Assembly: GCF_016406125.1 (NCBI RefSeq)
Contig: NZ_CP066339.1
Location: 4,030,001-4,094,000 of the forward strand
Reading direction: 5' to 3'
DNA from: Alicyclobacillus sp. SO9
GTDB lineage: Bacteria > Bacillota > Bacilli > Alicyclobacillales > Alicyclobacillaceae
DNA: 64,000 bases
This document shows, in pieces, positions 41,897 through 54,385 of this stretch; the first letter of the stretch is position 1; the number at the start of each line of letters is the position of its first letter. The notes beneath the pieces were generated by a model. That model did not search any database. It was not told the DNA's origin and saw only the letters and a list, made by a program, of their open reading frames with translations. Position numbers and translations under genes: made by a program.

Positions 41897-44542
41897 GGTC
41901 TTCCCCACATTGATATCCACTCTAAGCGGTACATTAAGAGCTACGGCGTTTTCCATATTCTCTTCCACCAGGGCTGTGAGTTCTTGAACCTCTTTTTCTG
42001 GACATTCAAAAATTAACTCATCGTGTACTTGCAACATCATTCTTGAGGAGAGATTAGAATCGGAAAGAGCCTTGTCAATCTTCACCATTGCCAGTTTTAT
42101 TACGTCTGCTGCAGTTCCCTGAATAGGGGTATTCATGGCTGTCCGTTCAGCAAAGCTTCGCAAGTTGTAGTTACGATGATGGATGTCAGGCAAATACCTG
42201 CGCCGGTTTAACAGTGTTGTCACGTAGCCGTCCTTGCGAGCTGCTTCTACAATCTCCTTCATATACTTTGCAACTCCAGGAAACTTATCAAAATAGTCTT
42301 TAATTAATTGACCGGCATGAGCTCTGGTAATCCCTAGGTTTTGAGACAAACCATAGTCGCTGATACCATAGACGATGCCGAAGTTGACCGCTTTCGCTTG
42401 ACGGCGCAAGAAGGAATCAACCTCCTCCGGTGCGACCTCAAAGACTGTGGCTGCGGTGCTGGTGTGAATATCCATGTTATTTCGGAATGCCTCTATAAGC
42501 GCATCGTCACCAGAAAGATGTGCGAGAATGCGCAGTTCTACCTGCGAATAGTCAGCTGATACAATAACCCAATCTGGATAACTAGGCTCAAAGGCTTGTC
42601 GCAGCTTTCTGCCTTCTTCCATTCGAATAGGGATATTCTGCAAATTCGGTTCACTGCTCGACAATCGTCCGGTTGCGGTTAGCGTCTGATGGAACCTTGT
42701 ATAGACACGCCCGGTATCCGGCCGAATCACCTTGAGCAGGCCCTCGACATAAGTAGACTGTAGTTTGCCAAGCTGCCTGTAATCCAAAATTTTTTGAACC
42801 ACGTCATGATAAGGAGCCAATTTCTCCAGTACATCAGCACTGGTCGAATAACCGGTCTTGGTCTTTTTTTGCGGAGGCAAAGCAAGCTTGTCAAACAGCA
42901 CCTCACCCAGCTGCTTGGGTGAGTTGATATTAAACTCGCTGCCGGCCAATTCATAAATCTGTTTCATTAGCTCCTGCAATTGAATTGTTAATTCAGAACC
43001 GTAACGTTTTAACCAATCAGCGTTGACTTGAAAACCCAGGGTCTCCATTTTCGCGAGTACTAAGGCTAAGGGAAACTCGACCTTGTGGTAGAGATCGTCC
43101 AGTTCTTGTGCCGCCAAAGCGCTGCGAAAGTGTTTGCGGAGGTCTGGCAGCATGGACGTGATTCTGACCAGCTCTTCCTTGCTGTTCTCATAGCGCAGCC
43201 CGCCGGCAGGAATATGAAGCTCACGCTCAACCAGACTTTCCAAGGTAAGCTCTCCGTCAGAAGGATTCAACAAATACCCTGCAATCATTGTGTCGTACCA
43301 GCCCTCATCAACACCAACGGTATGTCCATGACTGTCGAGAATCACCGCCAAGGACTTGACATTAAAGACGGATTTATCCAGTTCATCCGACCACAGCGGC
43401 TTTAGGTCCGCGACACTCAGCTCTTCCTCAAAAGAAACGTAGTAGCCTCTATCTCTATCGCTAACGGCCATGCCTTTCAAATCTGCTACATGGTAATTTT
43501 CGCTGTCTAAATCAGGCATAACGCCCATGTGTCCATTCAGGTCATGCCACATGGTTTCCAAGTCTTTTCTCTTCGAAATGTAGGCAACCGACAGGTCATT
43601 GGCAGGATGCGAAGCCAAAGAACTACCTTCGTTGTCGTCTTGAGCATCATTCGCCGTCGAATTGTCGATTTCCCCGGAAATCTTGTCGACAAGACTCTTG
43701 AATCCCAAGTCGACAAAAACCTTACGCACTTGGCCTGCATCATAGCCCTTATATTCTAATTCATCCAAAGTTATGGAAATCGGTACTTCCCGCGTGATTG
43801 TAGCCAGTCGTTTAGAGAGCAATGCCTGATCGCGGTTCTCATTTAACCTCTCACGAAGTTTCGGTCCCGACACCTCGTCGATGTGATTAAGAACTTCTTC
43901 CACACTATGGTACTGCTTCAGTAGTTTTATGGCCGTTTTCTCGCCAACCCCTGGAACTCCGGGGATATTATCAGAGTTGTCACCCATCAAGCCCTTCAGA
44001 TCTATAATCTGTAAAGGCGTGAGTTCAAATCGTTCTTTCACTGCCTCAACATCATAGTATTTCACATCGGTAATTCCCTTGCGCGTCAATGCTGCATGGA
44101 CGGTATCTGTTACAAGTTGCAGCAAGTCTTTATCTCCTGAGACCACAACCGTATGCAAGCCGGCCGCTTCACTCATCGATGCAAGGGTGCCGATGATGTC
44201 GTCTGCCTCATAGTTTTCGATTTCAATCACAGGAATCGCCAGTGCATCAACAACCTGTTTTACCAGAGGAAATTGCTCTGAGAGCTCACTGGGCGTCTTT
44301 TGGCGGGTGCCCTTGTAAGCCTGGTACACTTCATGACGAAAATTTTTCTTTCCTTTGTCGAAAGCGACGGCAATATGCGTGGGTTGTTCGTCCTGTAACA
44401 GTTTTAAGAGCATTTGTGTAAAACCGTACACGGCATTTGTGTACTGTCCTTTTGCATTTGAAAGTTCTGGCAACGCAAAAAAGGCGCGATACGCAATGCT
44501 GTTCCCGTCTATCACAACCAATTTTGAATTTGGTTTGGTCAT
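41879..44542 (-). CDS. polA: DNA polymerase I
   Basis: The protein has about 887 residues. It has an N-terminal 5'-3' exonuclease (LVVIDGNSIAYRAFFALP, GLMGDNSDNIPGVPGVGEKTA), a middle domain that resembles the 3'-5' exonuclease but lacks its metal-binding Asp-x-Glu, as in Bacillus Pol I, and a polymerase domain with motif A (SADYSQVELRILAHLSGDD), motif B (RRQAKAVNFGIVYGISDYG) and motif C (LQVHDELIFE). I start at ATG 44542; an in-frame TTG lies at 44569. It acts in Okazaki fragment processing and repair. It is followed by mutM. Confidence 0.96.
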   Translation of the reverse strand: MTKPNSKLVVIDGNSIAYRAFFALPELSNAKGQYTNAVYGFTQMLLKLLQDEQPTHIAVAFDKGKKNFRHEVYQAYKGTRQKTPSELSEQFPLVKQVVDALAIPVIEIENYEADDIIGTLASMSEAAGLHTVVVSGDKDLLQLVTDTVHAALTRKGITDVKYYDVEAVKERFELTPLQIIDLKGLMGDNSDNIPGVPGVGEKTAIKLLKQYHSVEEVLNHIDEVSGPKLRERLNENRDQALLSKRLATITREVPISITLDELEYKGYDAGQVRKVFVDLGFKSLVDKISGEIDNSTANDAQDDNEGSSLASHPANDLSVAYISKRKDLETMWHDLNGHMGVMPDLDSENYHVADLKGMAVSDRDRGYYVSFEEELSVADLKPLWSDELDKSVFNVKSLAVILDSHGHTVGVDEGWYDTMIAGYLLNPSDGELTLESLVERELHIPAGGLRYENSKEELVRITSMLPDLRKHFRSALAAQELDDLYHKVEFPLALVLAKMETLGFQVNADWLKRYGSELTIQLQELMKQIYELAGSEFNINSPKQLGEVLFDKLALPPQKKTKTGYSTSADVLEKLAPYHDVVQKILDYRQLGKLQSTYVEGLLKVIRPDTGRVYTRFHQTLTATGRLSSSEPNLQNIPIRMEEGRKLRQAFEPSYPDWVIVSADYSQVELRILAHLSGDDALIEAFRNNMDIHTSTAATVFEVAPEEVDSFLRRQAKAVNFGIVYGISDYGLSQNLGITRAHAGQLIKDYFDKFPGVAKYMKEIVEAARKDGYVTTLLNRRRYLPDIHHRNYNLRSFAERTAMNTPIQGTAADVIKLAMVKIDKALSDSNLSSRMMLQVHDELIFECPEKEVQELTALVEENMENAVALNVPLRVDINVGKTWYEAK

Positions 44543-44648
44543 AAAGCACCCCACATCCACCGGATTCAAAGCTTCAATTCCACCGCCAACATTGTATCAT
44601 ATCGGCGGCATTCGTACCCCCGTCTAAACGATTCGAACCAATACTAAA

Positions 44649-44673
44649 GCAGACTGCCAAAGGGGCAGTCTGC
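44649..44673 (-). terminator. Terminator after mdh
   Basis: GCAGACTGCC (44649-44658) and GGCAGTCTGC (44664-44673) form a perfect 10-bp stem with a 5-base loop. On the minus strand TTTAGTATT follows. It lies 88 bases past the mdh stop. Confidence 0.75.
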
Positions 44674-44760
44674 AACAGTTGTGCATGGATTGTGCATTGA
44701 CACTACGTACATTCTGATTTCGAATGTGGTCTTTGCAGATGAGATGATTTCGCAAGTACT

Positions 44761-45705
44761 TTACGAATTGGCGGAAACTACTTCGACAACATTTCGGACT
44801 GCTTGAGCTGACTTGTCGAGTGCTTCTTTTTCTTCTGGAAGTAGTTCGAGCTCGAAGATTTTTTCAATCCCATTGCCGCCTAAAACTGTTGGGACGCCAA
44901 GGAACAAATCGTTGTAGCCGTATTCACCTTCCAGTAATGCAATGGACGGCAAGACACGGCGCTTATCCAGTAGAATTGCCTCTGCCATTTGTGTTAAAGA
45001 AGCAGCCGGTGCATAGTAAGCACTGCCGTTTCCGAGTAAACCAACAATTTCTCCGCCGCCTTTGCGCGTCCGCTCTACAATTTCGTCAATACGCGTTTGA
45101 GGCAGCAACTTTTCTAACGGAATGCCGCCAACATAGGAATAGCGAACCAACGGAACCATGCTGTCGCCGTGAACACCCATAACGAACCCGGACACGTCTT
45201 CGACTGAAACGCCCAACTCTTCGGCTACGAACGTACAGAACCGAGACGTATCGAGAACGCCAGCCTGACCAATGACGCGGTTTTTAGGAAACCCGGAGGT
45301 CTTGTAGGCTTGATAGGTCATGGCATCAACAGGGTTGCTGAGAATGACTAGAATGGTATCTGGAGAATACTTCACGATTTGCTCTGTAACGGATTTAACG
45401 ATACCCGCATTGGTTGAAACCAGGTCGTCTCGGCTCATGCCCGGCTTGCGTGGAATGCCTGCAGTAATGATGACGAGATCGGAATCAGCCGTATCCTCAT
45501 AGCTCGAGGTGCCTATCACATGCACGTCTGCACCGACTACGGGCATTGCTTCCTGGATGTCTAGAGCCTTTCCCTTGGTGGGGTTCTCCATTTGAGGAAT
45601 GTCGACAAGTACGACATCTCCCAGTTGTTTTTGGGCAAGCATCAATGCTGTTGTCGCTCCCGTAAACCCAGCTCCAATTACGGAAATCTTTTTGCGTTTA
45701 ATCAT
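44761..45705 (-). CDS. mdh: Malate dehydrogenase
   Basis: The 314-residue LDH/MDH-fold enzyme has [17 protein letters not shown] at the N terminus, [12 protein letters not shown], catalytic [14 protein letters not shown] and a Bacillus-type C terminus. The ATG at 45705 is preceded by GGGAGGT at 7 bases; the open frame extends 26 codons upstream without family similarity. It oxidises malate in the TCA cycle. It lies after icd on the same strand, as in Bacillus (citZ-icd-mdh), but citZ is not in this window. Confidence 0.95.
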   Translation of the reverse strand: MIKRKKISVIGAGFTGATTALMLAQKQLGDVVLVDIPQMENPTKGKALDIQEAMPVVGADVHVIGTSSYEDTADSDLVIITAGIPRKPGMSRDDLVSTNAGIVKSVTEQIVKYSPDTILVILSNPVDAMTYQAYKTSGFPKNRVIGQAGVLDTSRFCTFVAEELGVSVEDVSGFVMGVHGDSMVPLVRYSYVGGIPLEKLLPQTRIDEIVERTRKGGGEIVGLLGNGSAYYAPAASLTQMAEAILLDKRRVLPSIALLEGEYGYNDLFLGVPTVLGGNGIEKIFELELLPEEKEALDKSAQAVRNVVEVVSANS

Positions 45706-45851
45706 TCTTTCTACCTCCCACAGTTTAATATGTGAAACTGTATCATGTGAAGCAGAGTGACCTAGTTGAACGCGATACCGCACAAAAGCAAGACCTTACA
45801 TCTACCCAAAGACCCGGTTTACATCCGTAATGGACCTGAAGTCAAACGAGC

Positions 45852-47147
45852 TTACAGATTTCGAATAAGCGCATCCGCAAAACCGGACGTCTTGACTTCT
45901 GTGGCACCCTCCATCAGGCGAGCAAAGTCGTAGGTGACAACTTTTTCTTCAATGGTTTTCTCCAAAGAACGCGTAATTAAATCGGCTGCTTCATTCCAAC
46001 CCATGTATTCCAGCATCATAACACCGGATAAAATCAGCGACCCAGGATTCACTTTGTCCAATCCTGCATATTTTGGTGCGGTTCCGTGGGTGGCTTCGAA
46101 AACAGCCCAACCGTTTTCGTAATTAATGTTGGCGCCAGGTGCAATACCGATGCCGCCAACTTGTGCTGCCAATGCATCAGAGACGTAGTCGCCATTCAAA
46201 TTCAAGGTTGCGATGACGTCGTACTCAGCAGGACGTGTCAGAATCTGCTGCAAAAATGCATCTGCAATGACGTCTTTTACAAGCAGTTTCCCACTGTTGA
46301 GGGCTTCATTTTGAGCAGCGTCTGCAGCCTCTTTGCCTTGCTCATCTTTGATGCGGTCATATTGCCACCAGGTGAACACTTTGTCTGCATATTCTTTTTC
46401 AGCCAACTCATAGCCCCAATTTTTAAAGGAGCCTTCAGTAAACTTCATGATGTTGCCCTTGTGAACCAGGGTTACGCTCTTGCGGCCGTGCAATAAGGCA
46501 AAGTCAATAGCTGCCCGAACGAGCCGCTCTGTACCTTCTTTCGATACAGGTTTAATGCCGATACCAGATGTTTCTGGAAAACGGATTTTTGTGACACCCA
46601 TGTCTTTGGTCAAGAATTCAACAACTTTATGAACGTCGTCCGTTCCTTCCTGCCATTCAACACCAGCGTAAATATCCTCTGAATTCTCTCTAAAAATGAC
46701 CATATCTACGAGTTCGGGTTTCTTTACAGGTGATGGAACGCCGTCAAAATATCGTACCGGGCGCTGACACACATATAGATCTAACTCCTGTCGCAGTGCA
46801 ACGTTCAACGAACGAATTCCACCGCCGACAGGAGTTGTCAAAGGTCCTTTTATGCCGACTAAATATGTAGATAAGGCCGTTAGTGTGTCCTCAGGCAGCC
46901 ATTCACCGTACTTTTCGTAGGATTTCTCACCGGCGTACACTTCATACCAAGCAATTTCTCGTTGGCCGTTGTATGCCTTCTTGACTGCTGCGTCGAAAAC
47001 TCTCTTACTTGCTCTCCAGATGTCCGGACCCGTTCCGTCTCCTTCAATAAAGGGGAGAATTGGGTTGTTTGGAACATGCAATTCGCCGTTATCCATCGTA
47101 ATGGCTTCGCCAGCTGTCGGTGCAGTGTACTTCTTAAACTCAACCAT
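45852..47147 (-). CDS. icd: NADP-dependent isocitrate dehydrogenase
   Basis: The 431-residue protein has [13 protein letters not shown], the substrate loop [20 protein letters not shown] with the regulatory/substrate Ser, [26 protein letters not shown] and [18 protein letters not shown]. Length and motifs match Bacillus/E. coli-type homodimeric ICDH. It is followed by mdh. A hairpin lies in its 5' leader (47190-47228). Confidence 0.95.
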   Translation of the reverse strand: MVEFKKYTAPTAGEAITMDNGELHVPNNPILPFIEGDGTGPDIWRASKRVFDAAVKKAYNGQREIAWYEVYAGEKSYEKYGEWLPEDTLTALSTYLVGIKGPLTTPVGGGIRSLNVALRQELDLYVCQRPVRYFDGVPSPVKKPELVDMVIFRENSEDIYAGVEWQEGTDDVHKVVEFLTKDMGVTKIRFPETSGIGIKPVSKEGTERLVRAAIDFALLHGRKSVTLVHKGNIMKFTEGSFKNWGYELAEKEYADKVFTWWQYDRIKDEQGKEAADAAQNEALNSGKLLVKDVIADAFLQQILTRPAEYDVIATLNLNGDYVSDALAAQVGGIGIAPGANINYENGWAVFEATHGTAPKYAGLDKVNPGSLILSGVMMLEYMGWNEAADLITRSLEKTIEEKVVTYDFARLMEGATEVKTSGFADALIRNL

Positions 47148-47189
47148 TGGAGGCCCTCCCTATGTTTCACTTACGTGGCTCTTTGGGGT

Positions 47190-47228
47190 GGGTATTCAAC
47201 CGTTTTGCCTAGTCCAATTGGAATACCC
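47190..47228 (-). promoter_or_regulatory. Hairpin in the icd leader
   Basis: GGGTATTC (47190-47197) and GAATACCC (47221-47228) pair perfectly over 8 bp, 43 bases upstream of the icd start. No T-run follows. It may affect icd mRNA stability or be the binding site of a regulator such as aconitase or a CcpC-like protein; there is no direct evidence. Confidence 0.35.
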
Positions 47229-47342
47229 TTTTGGATCATACCACAGGCATTTTAGGTTGAAAAATCACCTATTTTTCAGATAATACAGGTAATTGCACAT
47301 AGGAATTGACAAGTATCTTCCCACTGACTATAAAGTGCAACC

Positions 47343-48530
47343 TTAGTCCTTCGGTACCAGTGCAGGGACGCGTACCGTCGCAGTCACTTCTGAACCCGTC
47401 TGTGTCAACTCCACAGTCCCTCCCATCGACTCAACTAACCTGTGAACAATGGAAATGCCAAATCCAGTAAAATTCTTAGAGTGCAATTCATGAGTTACGT
47501 AGGTTTGTGCAGGGACTTCGTTCGTGACGACTAACTGCACCAGTCTGTCTGTTCTTGTAAGATGCCACGAGGCTTGGGACGGTGTTGCAGCGTGATCGAC
47601 CACATTTTTTAGAAGAGTACTGACAAGTCGCTTCCAATACTCCGGGTTGGTCTCCACAAACACACCTTGCTCAGCCTTTCCTGAAAGCACAATCCCGTTG
47701 CGCTCGGCCAGAATGCACAGTCGGACGGCAACTTCCTCCGTCAAGTCAGAGACGGCAACTGGTTCAACGTCCTCTGTTGGCAACGAGCGGAGCTTTGCCA
47801 GGTAAAGAATGTCTTGAATCAAGTCAGAAGCGTGAAGAACTTCATACTGCAACTGTTCCCTGAGGGCGGGTTGTTCAACCTGAGCAGAGAGTACGTTCAG
47901 TGTAGCCAAAGGTGTTTGCATTTCGTGGGAGAGTTCCGTCATCAGATTCTGTTGCATGTTGAACATATCTAGGGCGGGATTCAGGACCCGGCGACCCAGC
48001 CACAAGTTGAGACCCAATGCCACCATCATACCGATTGCTCCTGACAGAAGCATTAGTTGAAGTGCCCTGTGGAGCGTATGTTCTTGGGCCCAAATCGACT
48101 TGATAACGTGGATTGTAAAAGTCTTGTCGTGGTATGTCCAAGTTGTCGAATAGACCAAATACGGCAATTCGTGATACTCCAACACATGATGAGATCCGCC
48201 GCTGGCTAAGTCGAGCTGTAACTGCTTTGCAGAAGTAGGCAGTGTGGCTGAAGAAGCAACAACTTTATGACGATTTAGAATCAAAAAATAGATGTGCTGG
48301 CCCTTGTCGTCATGCAAATGGTATTTCTTAGGTTCATGCTTGGAGTCAATCAAATAGGGACTTGCAACCAGCGTCTCTATCTCCGGCAGTTCAGACTGTA
48401 GGTCTACCTTTTCATCGTGCCGGAGTTGCGCCCGAAGTTCCCAATACACACTGCCGCCGATGACTAGAAAGAGCGCTAACGTGCTCGCCATCAACATTGT
48501 GGCAATCTGCCAGTATACCCTTCGAAACAT
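47343..48530 (-). CDS. Membrane sensor histidine kinase
   Basis: The 395-residue protein has two transmembrane helices (about 8-30 and 158-180) around an extracellular domain of about 125 residues. The HisKA region LMTELSHEMQTPLATLNVLS has the phosphorylated His, followed by an N box LVSTLLKNVVDHA and G box FTGFGISIVHRLVESMGG. A canonical HAMP domain is not evident. It lies 16 bases after the response-regulator gene with GGAGG before its ATG, so the two are a pair. The signal is unknown. It is not clearly PhoR, which holds this position in Bacillus. Confidence 0.9.
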   Translation of the reverse strand: MFRRVYWQIATMLMASTLALFLVIGGSVYWELRAQLRHDEKVDLQSELPEIETLVASPYLIDSKHEPKKYHLHDDKGQHIYFLILNRHKVVASSATLPTSAKQLQLDLASGGSHHVLEYHELPYLVYSTTWTYHDKTFTIHVIKSIWAQEHTLHRALQLMLLSGAIGMMVALGLNLWLGRRVLNPALDMFNMQQNLMTELSHEMQTPLATLNVLSAQVEQPALREQLQYEVLHASDLIQDILYLAKLRSLPTEDVEPVAVSDLTEEVAVRLCILAERNGIVLSGKAEQGVFVETNPEYWKRLVSTLLKNVVDHAATPSQASWHLTRTDRLVQLVVTNEVPAQTYVTHELHSKNFTGFGISIVHRLVESMGGTVELTQTGSEVTATVRVPALVPKD

Positions 48531-48546
48531 AACCGTCCTCCAGCCC

Positions 48547-49215
48547 CTAGTTTAGCCGATAGCCCTGACCGCGCACGGTTTGGATTGCAGACTTGAGTCC
48601 CACCGAATCGCATTTTTTGCGCAGAAAATAGATGTACGTGTCCAGTGCATTGTCTGCGACCTCGGCGTCAGGTCCCCAAACATGAGCGAGCAGTTGATCA
48701 CGTGTGAGAACTTGACCCTGGTTCCTTACCAGATACTCAAGCAGCAAAAACTCCTTGCTGGAGAGTTCAGCCGTTTTCTCCTTCATCGACAGCGTTCTGG
48801 ACTTCCTGTGCAGGACGGCATTTCCAATATGAATTTCGTCGGAACTCTTCGTAGGAGCGGAACGACGAACCAGCGCCTTTACGCGCGCCAACAACTCCTC
48901 GTTGTCAAACGGCTTCCCAAGGTAGTCATCGGCACCTGCGTTCAGTCCACGAACGCGATCGTCTGTGTTGTTTTGAACGGTCAACACCAAAATCGGAGTG
49001 ACACATCCCATTTCTCTAGCTTCCTCTATCAACTCAATTCCGTTGCCATCCGGCAACCTTACGTCCACAACAAAACAGTCGTACACTCCAGTGCTGACGG
49101 CATCTAATCCATCGTAAACTGTAGATCTCCAGTCCACTGTGATATTTTCCCGCTCCAACAGTTCTGAAATCGCTCTAGCGAGATGGCGCTCATCTTCTAT
49201 TAGCAAGACTCTCAT
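48547..49215 (-). CDS. OmpR-family response regulator
   Basis: The 222-residue protein has a receiver domain (LLIEDERHLARAI, phospho-acceptor Asp in FVVDVRLPDGNG near 51, Lys in YLGKPFDNEELLARV) and a C-terminal winged helix (SSKEFLLLEYLVRNQGQVLT, HVWGPDAEVADNALDTYIYF). It is cotranscribed with the histidine kinase that follows. It activates or represses unknown targets. Confidence 0.93.
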   Translation of the reverse strand: MRVLLIEDERHLARAISELLERENITVDWRSTVYDGLDAVSTGVYDCFVVDVRLPDGNGIELIEEAREMGCVTPILVLTVQNNTDDRVRGLNAGADDYLGKPFDNEELLARVKALVRRSAPTKSSDEIHIGNAVLHRKSRTLSMKEKTAELSSKEFLLLEYLVRNQGQVLTRDQLLAHVWGPDAEVADNALDTYIYFLRKKCDSVGLKSAIQTVRGQGYRLN

Positions 49216-49285
49216 GCCATTCTCCTCTTTTGACCAGGATTTGAGACAACCTCACTCTACTTTACTACAGTTTGCGGGGCAGGTG

Positions 49286-50307
<1,022 letters not shown>

Positions 50308-50390
50308 CCGTATGTGTGCCGAGGGTGCTAACGTGAAACAATTCACTTACGGGCTGCGGGTCTCGGCGGATGCCAGAACCAGCCTCCTTC

Positions 50391-50443
50391 GAAAAAGGAC
50401 TATTCCGCCGCGATTTGAGTGACATCGCTTTGGAACAGTCCTT
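50391..50443 (-). terminator. Terminator after pyk
   Basis: On the minus strand AAGGACTGTTCC pairs with GGAATAGTCCTT (12 bp, one G-U), with an inner GCGAT/ATCGC stem, and TTTTTCG follows directly. It is a long, strong intrinsic terminator 47 bases past the pyk stop. Confidence 0.85.
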
Positions 50444-50490
50444 GAGGCATCATGTGCAGAGTACTGCGTTTCACAAATTGGGTACTGACA

Positions 50491-52245
50491 TTATAAGACG
50501 GTAGCAAACCCTCGATAAACGAGTCCGTGCTGCGGATCCACTGTAACGGATTGACCATCTGCTACCAAAGCCATAGCGTCTTTCGCACCTACAATAACCG
50601 GCTTGCCTAAGTTTAATCCAATGACTGCGGCCTCTGAAGTCATCCCACCGGCTTCAGCAATTACGGCAGATGCCCGCTCCACAGCAGGAACGGCATCCTT
50701 GTCAATGCCGACAGTGACAATGACATCGCCTTCCTGTACCCTTTCCAGCAGTTTGGCGGTAGACTTCTCAACCACAGCTTTGCCGCTTGCTGCGCGTTGA
50801 CCAATCCCCGTACCCTTTACCAGCACTTCACCTATAGTATGTACTTTAATGAGGTTTGTAGTGCCATGTTGTCCAACAGGTACCCCGGCAATGATAATCA
50901 CCATATCTCCGTGATTGACATACCCTGCGTTTAAAGCACCTTCTACTGCCGTTTCGAGAACTTCGTCTGTCGATTTTGCATCGGGAACCACCACTGGATA
51001 GACCCCAGAACTAACAGCCAAACGGCGCGCAACCTTTGCGGACGGAGTTGATGCAACTATCAGTGTTTCCGGTCGGTGTTTCGAAATCATGCGGGCGGTG
51101 TGGCCGGAGTGTGTCGCTGTCAAGACAGCGCGTACGCCTAATTCCGAAGCCATGGATTCCACGGCCTGGCCAATGACATCGGTGACCGTCTTCTCCACGC
51201 TGTCGCTGTGGCGGCTGTTCACTTCATGAGACAAAAGCGCTTGTTCTGCTCGCTCAGCAATCTGCGCCATGGTACTTACCGATTCAAAAGGATAACGGCC
51301 GGCAGCTGTTTCCCCTGACAGCATGATAGCGTCAGTGCCGTCAAAAATCGCGTTCGCAACGTCGCTTGCTTCTGCTCTCGTTGGTCTGGGATTTCTCTGC
51401 ATTGAGTCAAGCATTTGTGTCGCAGTAATGACCGGCTTCCCAAATTTGTTGCACAGCTTAATCATGCGTTTTTGGGCAAGGGGTACCTCTTCTGTCGGAA
51501 TTTCAACACCAAGGTCCCCACGAGCTACCATAATGCCGTCAGATACTTCCACGATTTCATCGAGTCTGTCCATGCCCTCTTGCGTTTCAATCTTGGAAAT
51601 AATATCCGCGTGATAGTTGCCTTTTTCCAACAAGCCGCGAACTTCTAAGACGTCGCCAGCCTTGCGTACAAATGAGGCTGCAATAAAATCAACACCCTGC
51701 TCCATTCCGAATTGAATGTCTGCTTTGTCCTTCTCGGTAACGCCAGGAATGCGCAGGGTTACTCCCGGCACATTGATTCCTTTGTTGTTTTTTAGCGGAC
51801 CTCCGTTTGTCACCCGACAGACAATGTCAGTTCCTTCTGTCCGCTCTACTTCGAGACCAATTAATCCGTCGTCAATTCTTATGGGAGCCCCAGGATACAC
51901 ATCCTCCAGCAGTCCCTTGTAAGAAATCGACACCCGTTCCTTCGTTCCTATTTCCAACTCATCAATGGTCAGTCGAAGCGTGTCTCCGTCTTGAAGTTCA
52001 ACTTCTCCATTCTCAATTTTTCCGGTCCGGATTTTCGGGCCTTTGATATCCAACATAATACCTACATGCTTACCAACAGCCTTTGCAGCTTCGCGAATTC
52101 TTTGGATGCGCAGCGCATGCTCTTCGTAGGTTCCGTGTGAAAAGTTTAAACGAGCTACGTCCAGCCCAGCCTCAATCAAGGATTTCAACATTTCCGGGCT
52201 TTCACTTGCAGGGCCAATGGTGCAGACAATCTTTGTACGTCGCAT
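50491..52245 (-). CDS. pyk: Pyruvate kinase
   Basis: The 584-residue enzyme has RRTKIVCTIGPASESPE, LDIKGPKIRTG, ISKIETQEGMDRLDEI, MVARGDLGVEIP and the C-terminal PEP-utiliser-like extension (GGMTSEAAVIGLNLGKPVIV) characteristic of Bacillus pyruvate kinases. The ATG at 52245 has GGAGGAG upstream; the open frame starts 7 codons earlier inside that site. It is cotranscribed with pfkA upstream. Confidence 0.96.
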   Translation of the reverse strand: MRRTKIVCTIGPASESPEMLKSLIEAGLDVARLNFSHGTYEEHALRIQRIREAAKAVGKHVGIMLDIKGPKIRTGKIENGEVELQDGDTLRLTIDELEIGTKERVSISYKGLLEDVYPGAPIRIDDGLIGLEVERTEGTDIVCRVTNGGPLKNNKGINVPGVTLRIPGVTEKDKADIQFGMEQGVDFIAASFVRKAGDVLEVRGLLEKGNYHADIISKIETQEGMDRLDEIVEVSDGIMVARGDLGVEIPTEEVPLAQKRMIKLCNKFGKPVITATQMLDSMQRNPRPTRAEASDVANAIFDGTDAIMLSGETAAGRYPFESVSTMAQIAERAEQALLSHEVNSRHSDSVEKTVTDVIGQAVESMASELGVRAVLTATHSGHTARMISKHRPETLIVASTPSAKVARRLAVSSGVYPVVVPDAKSTDEVLETAVEGALNAGYVNHGDMVIIIAGVPVGQHGTTNLIKVHTIGEVLVKGTGIGQRAASGKAVVEKSTAKLLERVQEGDVIVTVGIDKDAVPAVERASAVIAEAGGMTSEAAVIGLNLGKPVIVGAKDAMALVADGQSVTVDPQHGLVYRGFATVL

Positions 52246-52316
52246 CCGTTTCTCCTCCGATTTCATTGCTTATTTCAAGTTCATGTACTTGCTTCACTGC
52301 GCGAATTTGAGTCCTA

Positions 52317-53318
<1,002 letters not shown>

Positions 53319-53431
53319 CTATTTACGTCCCCAAAGAGATATACGGAACTGACTGCAGATCCACACGTCATTGAGCAAAGTACGGGCCAGTACCTGCAGC
53401 CTTTGCAGGTACTGTTCATTCATTGCAAGTG

Positions 53432-54385
53432 TTACTCAGAATATACGCCCATGTTCCGATATTTATTGTAACGAGCTTCGAGCAACTCTGAAACAGACAA
53501 CTGTGACAGTTCTCGAAGAGATTTCACAGCAATCTGCTTCACCGTCTCAATCATCTTATGCGGGTCTTTTTGAGCGCCCCCTGCGGGCTCCGGTACGAGT
53601 TGGTCCGCAACGCCAAAGTCGATTAAATCCTTGGCACCAATTTTCATTGTTTCTGCTGCTCTCGCCCCTTGAGTACTGTCCTTCCACAGGATGGCTGCAG
53701 CGGATTCGGGTGCAATCACGGAATACCACGCGTACTCGAGTACAAAGATTTGGTCCGTAACACCTAATCCCAGTGCACCCCCGCTTCCGCCTTCGCCCGT
53801 TACAAAGCACACCGTCGGCGTCTTGAGTCCTGCCATCTCTCGCAGATTGACAGCAATGGCTTCACTCTGACCGCGCTCTTCTGCAGACATTCCCGGATAA
53901 GCGCCGGCAGTATCGATAAACAAAATCACCGGCCTGCCGAATTTCTCCGCCTGCTTCATCAGTCGAAGGGCTTTACGGTAGCCTTCGGGATGTGCCATAC
54001 CAAAGTTGCGATAAATGTTTTCTTTCGTATCTCGGCCCTTCTGATGGCCAATGACTGTTACGGGAGTGCCTTCAAGAACGCCGATGCCTCCAACGATGGC
54101 TGGATCATCCCGAAAGTTCCTGTCTCCGTGTAATTCAATAAACTCAGAACAGATTCCTTCAATGTATTCCAGAGTTGTTGGACGACCGGGTTGCCGTGCG
54201 ATTTGTACACGTTGCCAAGGCGTTAACTCATCGTAAACCTGATTGGATAATGTCTGAAGTTGTTCCTCCAACTCCTGAATTTGCGCCGTCAGGTCCACTC
54301 CGCTGTCGGTCATAAAACTTCTCAACTGCTGTATCTTTGCTTGCAGTTCCTTTAGCGGTTTTTCAAAATCCAATTCACTCGGCAT
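53432..54385 (-). CDS. accA: Acetyl-CoA carboxylase carboxyltransferase subunit alpha
   Basis: The 317-residue protein has the N-terminal coiled region ([14 protein letters not shown]), [41 protein letters not shown] and the oxyanion-hole region [17 protein letters not shown]. It pairs with AccD to transfer carboxyl from biotin to acetyl-CoA in fatty-acid synthesis. Its start overlaps the accD stop by 11 bases. Confidence 0.96.
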   Translation of the reverse strand: MPSELDFEKPLKELQAKIQQLRSFMTDSGVDLTAQIQELEEQLQTLSNQVYDELTPWQRVQIARQPGRPTTLEYIEGICSEFIELHGDRNFRDDPAIVGGIGVLEGTPVTVIGHQKGRDTKENIYRNFGMAHPEGYRKALRLMKQAEKFGRPVILFIDTAGAYPGMSAEERGQSEAIAVNLREMAGLKTPTVCFVTGEGGSGGALGLGVTDQIFVLEYAWYSVIAPESAAAILWKDSTQGARAAETMKIGAKDLIDFGVADQLVPEPAGGAQKDPHKMIETVKQIAVKSLRELSQLSVSELLEARYNKYRNMGVYSE

